From: Arthrobacter sp. Y-9
GTDB lineage: Bacteria > Actinomycetota > Actinomycetes > Actinomycetales > Micrococcaceae
Length of the DNA: 64,000 nt
Assembly (NCBI RefSeq): GCF_029690065.1
Contig: NZ_CP121463.1
Location: forward strand, 62,001 to 126,000
Reading direction: 5' to 3'
Shown here piece after piece: positions 8,069 through 16,980 of the stretch (the stretch's first letter is position 1; each line of letters opens with the position of its first letter). Both the position numbers and the translations under genes were made by a program. The notes under the pieces are model-generated. The model was not told the origin of the DNA, did not search any database, and saw only the letters and a program-made list of their open reading frames with translations.

Positions 8069-8449
8069 TCAGCCCCGGTTCTCCTTGGGGTAGAAGCGCC
8101 CGCGCCGGGTGAGGACCCAGAACATCGACACCCCGCTCAGCACGCCCAGGCCGATCCCCAGCAGCAGCGAGTACGGCGAATCGCGGGACACCACGGCCGC
8201 CACCACCAGGAGCAGGGCGAGGAGCCCGAAACTGGCGGAGTTGAAGGCGAGCTTGCCCTCGAGGGCCGGCTTGATCTGCCCGTAGACCGCCGCCTGGATC
8301 ACCACGAACACCACGTACGCCCCGGCGCTCACCAGATGCCACGGCGCGGGCGCGGCGGCGTACAGACCCAGCCCCACGCCGAACGCGATGGACAGGCCCA
8401 TCCAGTAGGACCGGGCCTTCGCCAGGGCCGGGGGTGTGGTGCGGGGCAT
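8069..8449 (-). CDS. Small integral membrane protein
   Basis: This 126-residue protein has four predicted membrane spans (about residues 15-33, 37-55, 70-87 and 92-112) and short polar ends; the C-terminus is basic and then acidic (TRRGRFYPKENRG). It is of the small actinobacterial membrane protein type often annotated as hypothetical, and no catalytic motif is visible. The ATG at 8449 is chosen because the protein begins MPRTTPP and the upstream extension reads as low-complexity, non-conserved sequence. It stands alone between the 5-oxoproline operon and the phosphatase-permease pair. Confidence 0.7.
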   Translation of the reverse strand: MPRTTPPALAKARSYWMGLSIAFGVGLGLYAAAPAPWHLVSAGAYVVFVVIQAAVYGQIKPALEGKLAFNSASFGLLALLLVVAAVVSRDSPYSLLLGIGLGVLSGVSMFWVLTRRGRFYPKENRG

Positions 8450-8552
8450 GTCGTTCAGGCTCCTTCGGGGCGGTTCATGCCGCCGGGCGGCACGGTCGTG
8501 GGCGTGATCCGGGGCGATGCCGCGGGCCAGGTCAGAGGGGCGGGTCGGAGGG

Positions 8553-9365
8553 TCAGGGCAGGTGCAGGACGATGCAGGGACCGCCGTCGTAGAGCCCTCC
8601 GTCAATGTCTACCACAAGGCCGTCGGCGTACACGTCCGGGCCCTGGGTGAGGGGTGCGGGATGCCCGTGGAAGTCCGCGATGATGCTGTGGCCGTGCACC
8701 AGGCGGGACCCGCCGAACTCCCGGAGGAAGTCGCGTGCCACGGACGGCCGGTCGCGGAACGCGTGCCGGGTGGTCAGTCGCGCCCAGACCTCCCAGACGT
8801 CGAGGGGGTCGTCGCTCTCGAGGCGGCTCCGCAGGGTGTCATTGACCCCGGTGATGTCCGTTCCCCAGTGCAGGTACTCCGTCGTGTCCGCGTGGACCAG
8901 GAGGTGCGACCCCGTCAGCGCCATGCCCGGGAGCGAAGCGAGCCACGCGAAGTCCTCGTCGCTGAGTTCGCGCTGGTCCTGTTCGCGTCCGCCGTTGCGC
9001 TGCCATGAGTCGTGGAAGGACCGGGGCCCGGCGGGAGTGTCGAGGCGCAGGGCGCCGAACCGGCGCTTGCCCAGAGCCAGGACCTCGTGGTTCCCCAGCA
9101 ACGCGTGGACGGCGCCGCCGTCGTCGGCCGCCTGATGCTGGAGACGGCGCACCAGGTGCACCACGCCGGAGCCGTCCGGCCCGCGGTCCATGAAGTCGCC
9201 GAGGAGCCAGAGGGTGCGCTGCCCGCCGCACCAGCCGCCCATGCGGTCCAGGAGACCCTGTCGCCGCAGGGCGTTGGACAGCGGCTCCAGCGCGCCGTGG
9301 ACATCACCGATGACGACGTCGGGCCCCTGCCCGCCGTCGTCGAAGGTGAGTCCCGGCCTGGTCAT
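8553..9365 (-). CDS. PPP-family metallophosphatase (serine/threonine phosphatase-like)
   Basis: The protein has 270 residues and all the metal-binding signatures of the calcineurin-like PPP family in order: GDVHG (about residues 22-26), GDFMDRG (about 55-61), GNHE (about 89-92), HADT (about 169) and HGHS (about 226). Such enzymes remove phosphate from proteins or from dinucleotide polyphosphates. The 2-metal core is clear, the substrate is not. The ATG at 9365 overlaps the stop of the uracil permease gene by 4 bp, so its translation is coupled to the permease, an uncommon partnership. Confidence 0.85.
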   Translation of the reverse strand: MTRPGLTFDDGGQGPDVVIGDVHGALEPLSNALRRQGLLDRMGGWCGGQRTLWLLGDFMDRGPDGSGVVHLVRRLQHQAADDGGAVHALLGNHEVLALGKRRFGALRLDTPAGPRSFHDSWQRNGGREQDQRELSDEDFAWLASLPGMALTGSHLLVHADTTEYLHWGTDITGVNDTLRSRLESDDPLDVWEVWARLTTRHAFRDRPSVARDFLREFGGSRLVHGHSIIADFHGHPAPLTQGPDVYADGLVVDIDGGLYDGGPCIVLHLP

Positions 9366-10645
9366 TCGGTCTCCGGCTCCGCCACCGTGCCGCGGGCCTT
9401 CGCGATGGCCTTCATGCCGTGATACATCACGAGGGCCGCCGCGGACCCGAGCGCGATGCCCGTGAAGCTGAGTTCCCCGAGGTTCCACGTGTAGTCCGCG
9501 ATGCCCACGATCAGTGCGACCGCGGCCGTGCTCAGGTTGATCGGGTTGGAGAAGTTGACCTTGTTCTGCACCCAGATCTTCACGCCCAGGATGCCGATCA
9601 TGCCGTACAGCATGGTGGCCGCGCCGCCCAGCACACCGGCCGGGACGGTCGCGATCAGGGCGCCGAACTTGGGGGAGAAGCTGAGGACGATCGCGAAGAC
9701 GCCGGCCACCCAGTACGCGGCCGTGGAGTACACCTTGGTGGCGGCCATGACGCCGATGTTCTCCGCGTAGGTGGTGGTGCCGGAGCCGCCGCCCGCGCCG
9801 GCCAGGATGGTCGCGGCGCCGTCGGCCATGAGGGCGCGCCCGGCGTAGGCGTCGAGGTTCTCGCCGGTCATGGTGGCCACGCTCTTCACGTGTCCGACGT
9901 TCTCGGCCACGAGCACCAGGACCACGGGCACGAACAGCCCGATGACGCCGACATTGAAGCTCGGCGCCTGGAAGTGCGGCAGCCCGATCCAGGCGGCGGA
10001 GTCCATCTGGCTGTAATCCACCTCGCCGCGCCACATGGCCACCAGGTAGCCGAGGACCACGCCGATCAGGATGTTCAGGCGGCCCAGGATGCCCTTGAAG
10101 AGCACGCCCACCAGGACGATGGCGAGCAGCGTGACCAGGGCCGTGATGGGCGCCTTGACGAAGTTCGCCTTGGCCGCGGGGGCGAGGTTCAGGCCGATGA
10201 GGGCCACGATCGCGCCGGTGACCATCGGCGGCATGAGCCGGTTGATCCACTCGGAGCCGAACGCCTGGACCACGAGGCCCACCAGGAACAGCGCCGCGCC
10301 GGCCATGATGACGCCGCCGAGAGCCCCGGCCACGCCGTACTGGTGCTGCGAGGCCATGATGGGGGCGATGAACGCGAAGCTCGATCCCAGGTAGCTGGGC
10401 ACCCGGCCCCGCGTGACCACGAGGAACAGCAGGGTTCCGATGCCCGAGAAGAACAGGGTGGTGGCCGGCGGCATGCCCGTCAGGATGGGCACGAGGAACG
10501 TGGAGCCGAACATGGCCACCACGTGCTGGGTGCCGATGCCGATGGTGCGGGGCCAGCTGAGCCGTTCGTTGGGGGAGACCACTTCGCCGGGCCGGACGGT
10601 CTTGCCGTCGCCGTGGAGGGTCCAGGAGGTTCCGAGCAGGCTCAC
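9362..10645 (-). CDS. uraA: Uracil permease, NCS2 family (UraA/PyrP-like)
   Basis: This 427-residue transporter has about 12-14 hydrophobic segments. It shows NCS2 family features: the N-terminal IGTQHVVAMFGSTFLVP with the conserved QH pair, the SSFAFIAPI stretch, and the later GGSGTTTYAENIGVM motif, which carries the glutamate used for nucleobase binding. The family imports uracil (or xanthine) with protons; UraA-type is more likely here given the sequence of the TTTYAENIG motif. It starts at a GTG (10645). A gene for a RutE-like reductase, which can act in pyrimidine breakdown, runs divergently 172 bp away. Confidence 0.88.
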   Translation of the reverse strand: MSLLGTSWTLHGDGKTVRPGEVVSPNERLSWPRTIGIGTQHVVAMFGSTFLVPILTGMPPATTLFFSGIGTLLFLVVTRGRVPSYLGSSFAFIAPIMASQHQYGVAGALGGVIMAGAALFLVGLVVQAFGSEWINRLMPPMVTGAIVALIGLNLAPAAKANFVKAPITALVTLLAIVLVGVLFKGILGRLNILIGVVLGYLVAMWRGEVDYSQMDSAAWIGLPHFQAPSFNVGVIGLFVPVVLVLVAENVGHVKSVATMTGENLDAYAGRALMADGAATILAGAGGGSGTTTYAENIGVMAATKVYSTAAYWVAGVFAIVLSFSPKFGALIATVPAGVLGGAATMLYGMIGILGVKIWVQNKVNFSNPINLSTAAVALIVGIADYTWNLGELSFTGIALGSAAALVMYHGMKAIAKARGTVAEPETE

Positions 10646-10757
10646 GCGAGGCCTTTCCAGAGGTGTGGGGGTGTATCCAGAGCAACTTTACTGGGTGGAC
10701 GGGTGGAGCGAGCAGGCAGATATGTGTCCCATCTCACACTCCGTTGGGGAAGAACGG

Positions 10758-10785
10758 CCGAATGCTTGAAGTTGAAACCATTCGG
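10758..10785 (+). promoter_or_regulatory. Inverted repeat in the leader of the RutE-like gene
   Basis: CCGAATG (10758-10764) and CATTCGG (10779-10785) are perfect 7-bp arms separated by 14 bases, 33 bp upstream of the start codon at 10818. The gap holds TTGAAGTTGAAAC. It could be an operator in the divergent uraA/reductase promoter region or a leader hairpin. There is no further support. Confidence 0.35.
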
Positions 10786-10817
10786 AACCCCCACGGAACT
10801 CCCCGAAGGAACATGAC

Positions 10818-11423
10818 ATGAGCATCGCCCACGAAGAAGCCGTCCTCGACGCGGCCTCCGTCAACGCCCTCTTCCACGAAGCCCGCACGGCCAACGCCTT
10901 CCAGGGCGAGGTCACCGAGCAACAGCTTCAGGCGATCTGGGAGCTGACGAAGTTCGGCCCCTCCGCCTTCAACGCCCAGCCGCTGCGCGTGACCTTCGTG
11001 CAGTCGCCGGAGAAGCGCGCCGAGCTCGTCGACGCCATGATGGCCGGCAACCAGCCGAAGACCGCCGCCGCCCCCGCCGTCGCCGTCCTGTCCTACGACA
11101 CCGAGTGGCACGCCAAGTGGGACGAGTTCTCCCCGGGCTGGGACGCCCCCAAGGCCATGTTCTCGGACAACGCTGAGCTGAGCGGCACGTTCGCCAACAA
11201 CAACGCGCACCTCCAGGCCGGCTACTTCATCCTGGCCGTCCGCGCCCTCGGCCTCTCCGCAGGCCCGATGACCGGCGCCGACTTCTCCGCCATCGACGCC
11301 GCCTTCTTCCCGGAGGGCGACCAGAAGAGCTTCCTCGTGGTCAACATCGGCCAGGCCGGCGAGGGCGCCTGGGGCGCCCCGAAGCCGAAGTTCGGTTTCG
11401 ACGAGGCCGTCACCGTCCTCTGA
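10818..11423 (+). CDS. RutE-like reductase (malonic semialdehyde reductase / nitroreductase family)
   Basis: This is a 201-residue FMN-dependent reductase. The block LTKFGPSAFNAQPLRV (about residues 43-58) is the flavin-contacting signature, and LGLSAGPMTGADFSAIDAAFF (broken here by short gaps between relatives) is typical of the RutE/HadB-like branch. RutE turns malonic semialdehyde, or a similar toxic aldehyde from uracil breakdown, into 3-hydroxypropionate. The rest of the rut pathway is not in this window, so the physiological substrate is open. It has a good ribosome-binding site (GAAGGA, 10805-10810). Its divergence from a uracil permease supports a pyrimidine link. A strong terminator follows. 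Confidence 0.8.
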   Translation: MSIAHEEAVLDAASVNALFHEARTANAFQGEVTEQQLQAIWELTKFGPSAFNAQPLRVTFVQSPEKRAELVDAMMAGNQPKTAAAPAVAVLSYDTEWHAKWDEFSPGWDAPKAMFSDNAELSGTFANNNAHLQAGYFILAVRALGLSAGPMTGADFSAIDAAFFPEGDQKSFLVVNIGQAGEGAWGAPKPKFGFDEAVTVL

Positions 11424-11437
11424 TCCGTCCGGATGCC

Positions 11438-11475
11438 CGAAGGCCCCGGCTCCCCTGTGGGAGCCGGGGCCTTCG
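11438..11475 (+). terminator. Terminator hairpin after the RutE-like gene
   Basis: Perfect 17-bp arms (11438-11454 and 11459-11475) enclose a CTGT tetraloop, 15 bp after the stop codon. The tail is CGTCGTCCTT rather than a full T-run, as is usual in high-GC actinobacteria. Confidence 0.8.
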
Positions 11476-11489
11476 TCGTCCTTGGGGTT

Positions 11490-11577
11490 GGTGGCCGTGC
11501 CGTCAGGCCCACGGATTCTCAGTCCACCCCCTGAAATTTCGGTGGGTGAACGACGAATCCGGGGGTGGCCGCGCCGG
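11490..11577. repeat. GAAATTTC-centred palindromic repeat, copy 1
   Basis: This is an imperfect nested palindrome of about 60 bp (11508-11568) inside an 88-bp conserved block. The centre is CTGAAATTTCGG. Inner arms are CCACCCC and GGTGGGTG, and outer arms are CCCACGGATTC and GAATCCGGGGG. It is about 85 percent identical by eye, and in the same orientation, to copy 2 at 11981. The two copies bracket the single small gene at 11621. Confidence 0.85.
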
Positions 11578-11620
11578 GCAGCCCAGCGTAGGCTTCGGAC
11601 GACACTGCGGAGGGGGACGC

Positions 11621-11959
11621 ATGAAGATCGTCAGGAGCGACGAGTACCTGATGGAACGTCCGGGCGGCGTGACGTTTGAGGTCCGGCTGTGGGAGGACTC
11701 CCGCGCCGGTGGCCCGCTGCACGCGCTCGACCTGTGGGTGATCACCGGGGCCCGGGATGTGGAGGAAGTCCTCGCCTGGGCCCGGGGCGCCTCGCGGTCG
11801 GGGGCCTTCGAGGTGTTCGTCAGGACAGTGGAGCCTGGTGTTCCAGCGAACGGGGAGTCCCAGGTGTATCCGTGTCTCCTGCGCCTCTACGGTGAACCCG
11901 TGGAGAGCGGCGGGGCCAGCCGGGTGGTGGTGGCCTGGCGTGAGGACCCGTCTCCGTGA
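11621..11959 (+). CDS. Hypothetical protein between two repeats
   Basis: This is a 112-residue soluble protein I do not recognise. It starts MKIVRSDEYLMERPGG with a ribosome-binding site GGAGGGGG (11610-11617) just upstream. It is acidic in the middle, with alternating hydrophobic residues (VTFEVRLWE, ALDLWVITGA, GAFEVFVRTVE, SRVVVAWRE) that suggest a small beta-rich fold with one helix (VEEVLAWARGAS). There is no signal peptide or membrane span. It stands alone between two copies of the GAAATTTC repeat (11490 and 11981), which suggests a mobile or recently acquired unit. An in-frame GTG at 11546 lies inside the repeat and is not used. Confidence 0.65.
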   Translation: MKIVRSDEYLMERPGGVTFEVRLWEDSRAGGPLHALDLWVITGARDVEEVLAWARGASRSGAFEVFVRTVEPGVPANGESQVYPCLLRLYGEPVESGGASRVVVAWREDPSP

Positions 11960-11980
11960 CGATGTTCTGAGAGTTTCGAG

Positions 11981-12067
11981 GGTGACCGCGCCGTCAGACC
12001 CACGGTTTTTTGGTCCACCCCCTGAAATTTCGGTGGGTGAACCACGAATCCGTGGGTGGCGCCGGGC
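11981..12067. repeat. GAAATTTC-centred palindromic repeat, copy 2
   Basis: The same architecture as copy 1: CCCACGG and CCGTGGG as outer arms, CCACCC and GGTGGGTG as inner arms, and CTGAAATTTCGG in the centre. The flanking GCCGTCAG and GTGGCGCCGGG-like bases are also shared. It lies 22 bp after the stop of the orphan gene and 42 bp before the stop of the MFS gene on the other strand. Confidence 0.85.
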
Positions 12068-12108
12068 TGCGGAGCGCCCGGCTCACTCGCCGCCCGACGA
12101 CGCCGGGC

Positions 12109-13437
12109 TCAGCCCTCCGCGCCGACGGCCTTCTGCGTGGGGGACGGTTCCCCGCTGCCGCGCTCGCGGGCGTTCTGCTCCCTCAGCTCTCGGTGTTCCG
12201 CCCAGACGTGCCGGAGCTGCTTCCGCACCGTCCCCTCGCCCCAGCGGCTGACCAGGAGGAGCCCCGCGAGTCCTGCGAGGAGCGCGACCGCCCCGCCGCC
12301 GAAAACCGCCCAGCGGGGACCGAACTCGTTCGCGATCCACCCGACGAGCGGCCCGCCGATGGGCGTCCCACCCTGGATGACGGTCATGTAGAGCGCCAGG
12401 ACTCGGCCCCGGTAGGCGGGCTCGGTCCGTATCTGCAGCAAGGTGTTCGCGCTGTTCAGGAACGTCAGGGCGCAGAGTCCCACGAGCACCAGCATGATCG
12501 CGTAGAGCGTGTACCCGGGCATGAAGGCGGCCACGCACGTCGTGACGCCCAGTCCGATCGCCCCCATCACGAGGTACCGCAGCCGCGGGGCCGCACGCCG
12601 GGCCGCGAGGAGCGCCCCGGCGAGGGTGCCGACCGCCATGACGGAGCCCAGCAGGCCGTAGGCGTCCGGGCCGGCGTCGAACACTGAAGCGGCCATGACC
12701 GCGTTCGTGAGCTGGAAGTTCATGGTGAAGGTCCCCACCAGGCCCGCGAGGATCATGACCAGGAGAGCCCGTGGCCGGGCGAGGACGTACCTCACGCCGT
12801 CCTTGAGCTGACCCCGGCTGCGGGGTACGGGGTCGGTGCGGTAGAGGGTCGCGGTGTTCATCCGCAGGATCCCGATCAGCACCGCCGCGAAACTCGCCGC
12901 GTTGAGCAGGAACACCCAGCCGGTGCCGATCAGGCCGATCAGCAGTCCCGCGATGCCGGGGCCCGCCAGGCGCGCCAGGTTGAAGGATGCGCTGTTGAGC
13001 GCGACGGCGTTGGCCACGCTGTCCCGTCCGACGATCTCGGAGACGAAGGCCTGCCGGGGCGGGGCGTCGAAGGCGCTCGCGACACCCAGGGCGAGGGCGA
13101 TCACGTAGATGTGCCAGAGCTGGGCGGTGCCGGTGAGGACGAGGGCGGCCTGCAGGAGGGCCAGCAGTCCCATGGCGGTCTGGGTGGTCAGGAGGATCTT
13201 GCGCTTGTCCAGGCGGTCGCCGAGCAGCCCCGCGTAGGGGCCGAGGAGGAGGATCGGGAGGAACTGGAGGCCGGTGGTGAGGCCGACCGCGGCGCCGTCG
13301 TGGTCCGTGAGCTGCGTCAGGACCAGCCAGTCCTGCGCCACCCTCTGCATCCAGGTGCCGATGTTGGACACCAGCGCTCCTGCCGCCCAGAGGCGGTAGT
13401 TGGGGTTCTTCAGTGACTGGAACATGCGGCTGCTCAT
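12109..13437 (-). CDS. MFS transporter (EntS/MFS_3-like exporter)
   Basis: This 442-residue protein has about 12 membrane spans. It begins at the ATG at 13437 (MSSRMFQSLKNPNYRLW) and contains SNIGTWMQRVAQDWLVLTQL near residues 20-39 and GPYAGLLGDRLDKRK (about residues 66-80), the loop motif between spans 2 and 3 of major facilitator proteins. The MFS_3 branch exports siderophores, macrolides and other compounds, and the substrate cannot be read here. Its start overlaps the stop of the marR gene by 4 bp, so it is made together with and probably controlled by that repressor. The C-terminal tail after the last span is long and charged. Confidence 0.88.
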   Translation of the reverse strand: MSSRMFQSLKNPNYRLWAAGALVSNIGTWMQRVAQDWLVLTQLTDHDGAAVGLTTGLQFLPILLLGPYAGLLGDRLDKRKILLTTQTAMGLLALLQAALVLTGTAQLWHIYVIALALGVASAFDAPPRQAFVSEIVGRDSVANAVALNSASFNLARLAGPGIAGLLIGLIGTGWVFLLNAASFAAVLIGILRMNTATLYRTDPVPRSRGQLKDGVRYVLARPRALLVMILAGLVGTFTMNFQLTNAVMAASVFDAGPDAYGLLGSVMAVGTLAGALLAARRAAPRLRYLVMGAIGLGVTTCVAAFMPGYTLYAIMLVLVGLCALTFLNSANTLLQIRTEPAYRGRVLALYMTVIQGGTPIGGPLVGWIANEFGPRWAVFGGGAVALLAGLAGLLLVSRWGEGTVRKQLRHVWAEHRELREQNARERGSGEPSPTQKAVGAEG

Positions 13438-13892
13438 GCGGTGGCTGGATTCCTCCTGGGGTCGGTGCGGGTCATGTCCAGGAGGAGGAGCGCGGCGTCG
13501 TGCAGGGTCTGCCGCTCGTGCTCGCCGAGGCATTCAAGCCGTTCGGCGAGCCAGGCGGAGCGGAGCCTGCGGGACTCTTCGAGGACCGCGTTCCCCTCGC
13601 TGGTCAGGGAGATGAGCACCTGCCGTCCGTCCTCGGGCCGGGTCTCGCGGCGGATGAGGCCTTTGTCCGCGAGGGCGTTGACCGTGCGGGTCATGCTGGG
13701 CGCCTGGACGTGTTCGGCTTCCGCCAGCTGGCCCATGGTCTGCGGTCCGTGCTTGTGCAGGAGCGCCAGGACGGTGTTCTGACCCGGGGTGACGGCGTCG
13801 CTGCTGGCCTGGGAGCGCAGGACGCGCGACGTGCGCATGAGCGCGACGCGCAGTTCGGAGGCCAGATCCTGAAGGTCGGGTGGGGTGTTCAT
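13434..13892 (-). CDS. MarR family transcriptional regulator
   Basis: This 152-residue winged-helix regulator has a recognition region HGPQTMGQLAEAEHVQAPSM (about 51-70), a wing with GLIRRETRPEDGRQVLISLT (about 82-101), and the dimerising helices at both ends. MarR repressors release DNA when they bind phenolic or drug-like ligands. It forms a two-gene operon with the exporter downstream. A 31-bp palindrome covers its start codon and the 28 bases before it (13890-13920), the expected place for autoregulation. Confidence 0.9.
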   Translation of the reverse strand: MNTPPDLQDLASELRVALMRTSRVLRSQASSDAVTPGQNTVLALLHKHGPQTMGQLAEAEHVQAPSMTRTVNALADKGLIRRETRPEDGRQVLISLTSEGNAVLEESRRLRSAWLAERLECLGEHERQTLHDAALLLLDMTRTDPRRNPATA

Positions 13893-13920
13893 CGTTATTT
13901 AGCATAGCTAATTAGCGATG
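13890..13920 (-). promoter_or_regulatory. MarR-type operator overlapping the marR start codon
   Basis: This is a 31-base imperfect palindrome (12 of 15 positions match) with a perfect core TTAGC-ATA-GCTAA at 13899-13911. It is strikingly AT-rich against the surrounding DNA and includes the start codon of marR. On the minus strand TATGCT and TAAATA within it could serve as -10 elements, so a bound repressor would block both RNA polymerase and the ribosome. Confidence 0.65.
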
Positions 13921-13971
13921 TTAAGTACATGGGAAGTGGCCGACTTCACGGTCACGCCCTCCCCATCGACT

Positions 13972-14017
13972 GCTCCGTGGATGTCGTTTTGGCACCTCAA
14001 AACGACATCCACGGAGC
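13972..14017. repeat. Long hairpin R7 (20-bp perfect arms, 6-nt loop)
   Basis: Arms 13972-13991 and 13998-14017 are perfect, with loop GCACCT. A further TCGA/TCGA pairing lies outside after a mismatch. It sits in the 271-bp space between the divergently placed marR start and the pgm end. The core of the arms is GTGGATGTCGTTTTG. There is no T-run and no similarity to the other hairpin families that I can see. Confidence 0.8.
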
Positions 14018-14066
14018 AATCGATGAAGGAACGACGACGGCGGTGGGCCGGGTGCCGCGTTAAACA

Positions 14067-14096
14067 CCGCCGCCCCGGACGGATCCGGGGCGGCGG
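14067..14096 (-). terminator. Terminator hairpin of pgm
   Basis: Perfect 13-bp GC arms (14067-14079 and 14084-14096) enclose a four-base loop, 68 bp after the pgm stop codon on the minus strand. The bases that follow in the transcript read GTGTTTAACGCGG, with only three U in a row. The first 12 of these bases are identical to part of the loop of hairpins R2 and R4. Confidence 0.7.
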
Positions 14097-14163
14097 CAGG
14101 GGTGCGGGTGCTCCTCTTCGGTGCGAGTGCGCCTGGCGGGTGCGAGCCTGGGGAGTCTGTGGG

Positions 14164-15816
<1,653 letters not shown>

Positions 15817-15942
15817 GGGGCCAGCATGCCAGAGAAGCCCCCGCTCTTCTATGCCTTGGCCAGGGTTACGCCGCTGTGACGCGGAGCAGCCCCAGGACGG
15901 CCGCGGTACCGGCAGGTAACCTGGAGAAGGAGGTCAGCAATC

Positions 15943-16815
15943 GTGAGGGGGATCATGAGCGATCACACGCCCGAGCAGGGCGAACAGGAGTCCCGCCGCG
16001 CAGCGGGTCGGGGCCCATCGGGACAGGGCGCGTCAGGTCAGGGCGCGGCGCAGCACGGTGCGCCCGGTCAGCCGACGACGACGCCGCAGCCCGCTCAGCC
16101 GTTCGCCGCACCCGGCGCTCAGCCCGGTCAGCCGGCGCAGCCTGGTCAGCCGTTCGCCGCACCCGGCGCTCAGCCTGGTCAGCCGGCGCAGCCCGGCCAG
16201 TGGGCGGGGCCCGTCGCCTCGCAGCCCCCGCGCGCTCCGCAGCCTTATCCGGCACAGTCGTTCCCGCAGTCCTCCCAGCCGCCGCAGGCTCCGCCGCCCG
16301 GCGCTGTTCCCGGCCAGGCGCCCCGGCCGTCGTCGGGCCGTATGGTCCCGCCCGTGCCTCCGGCGCCGCAGGGAGGTTTCGCCGCCGCGAGCTATCCCGG
16401 AGCGCCGCAGGCCGCCCCTCCGCAGTACCCGGCCGCCCCCGTTCAGGGGCCGGGGCGGTTCCCGCAGCAGCCGTACCCGGCCGCCCCCGGCAACCGGCCC
16501 ATCCAGCCGTACGGCCAGCAGCCCTACGGGCAGCCCTATGGACAGCCGTCTTACTCCGGCCTGGCCCCGGCCGAGCCGAAGGGGATGAGCATCGCGGCGC
16601 TCGTGCTCGGCATCGTCGGGGTGATCTCCGGAGGGTGGTTCATCATTCCGCAGATCCTCGCCGTGGTCTTCGGCCACATCGGGCTGAAGAAGGAACCCTC
16701 GGTCAAGGGCATGGCCATCACCGGCCTGGTCCTGGGCTATCTGATGGTCGCGATCTCGCTCGCCTACGGGCTGGTGCTGCTCTTCGCTTTCTCCTCCTCA
16801 TCCAGCTGGGACTAG
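15943..16815 (+). CDS. Proline/glutamine-rich DUF4190 membrane protein
   Basis: This 290-residue protein has a long disordered N-terminal part (about 1-205) rich in Pro, Gln, Ala and Gly, then two membrane spans (about 213-240 and 258-280) that form a DUF4190 domain. The segment QPFAAPGAQPGQPAQPG occurs twice in tandem, encoded by two 51-bp units (16096-16146 and 16147-16197). DUF4190 proteins are envelope proteins of unknown role in actinobacteria. The GTG at 15943 is favoured because AAGGAGG (15927-15933) is correctly spaced from it. ATG at 15955 is the alternative. Confidence 0.8.
   Translation: MRGIMSDHTPEQGEQESRRAAGRGPSGQGASGQGAAQHGAPGQPTTTPQPAQPFAAPGAQPGQPAQPGQPFAAPGAQPGQPAQPGQWAGPVASQPPRAPQPYPAQSFPQSSQPPQAPPPGAVPGQAPRPSSGRMVPPVPPAPQGGFAAASYPGAPQAAPPQYPAAPVQGPGRFPQQPYPAAPGNRPIQPYGQQPYGQPYGQPSYSGLAPAEPKGMSIAALVLGIVGVISGGWFIIPQILAVVFGHIGLKKEPSVKGMAITGLVLGYLMVAISLAYGLVLLFAFSSSSSWD
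16096..16197 (+). repeat. Tandem 51-bp repeat, two units, inside the DUF4190 gene
   Basis: Two adjacent 51-bp units encode the same 17-residue Pro/Gln-rich segment. They differ at only one or two wobble positions, so the duplication is recent. The copy number is likely to vary between strains. Confidence 0.85.
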
Positions 16816-16980
16816 TTCATCCTTCCGGGGGACCAGTCGCCTCCGGGTCGCCTCAGCGCGGTGGCCCGCTCCGAGCACTCGGGAGCCTGCCCAGCAGGCC
16901 GCCCGCGACCTCCTGAGAAACCTGCCGGAAGGACCGTTTCGCCACTCCGTCGACGTCCCAGGACCCTTCACGAAAACAGG

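Noticed and set aside
11621-11959. Toxin-antitoxin module
   Set aside because: There is only one gene, with no partner, no HTH and no RNase-like motif. Kept as hypothetical.
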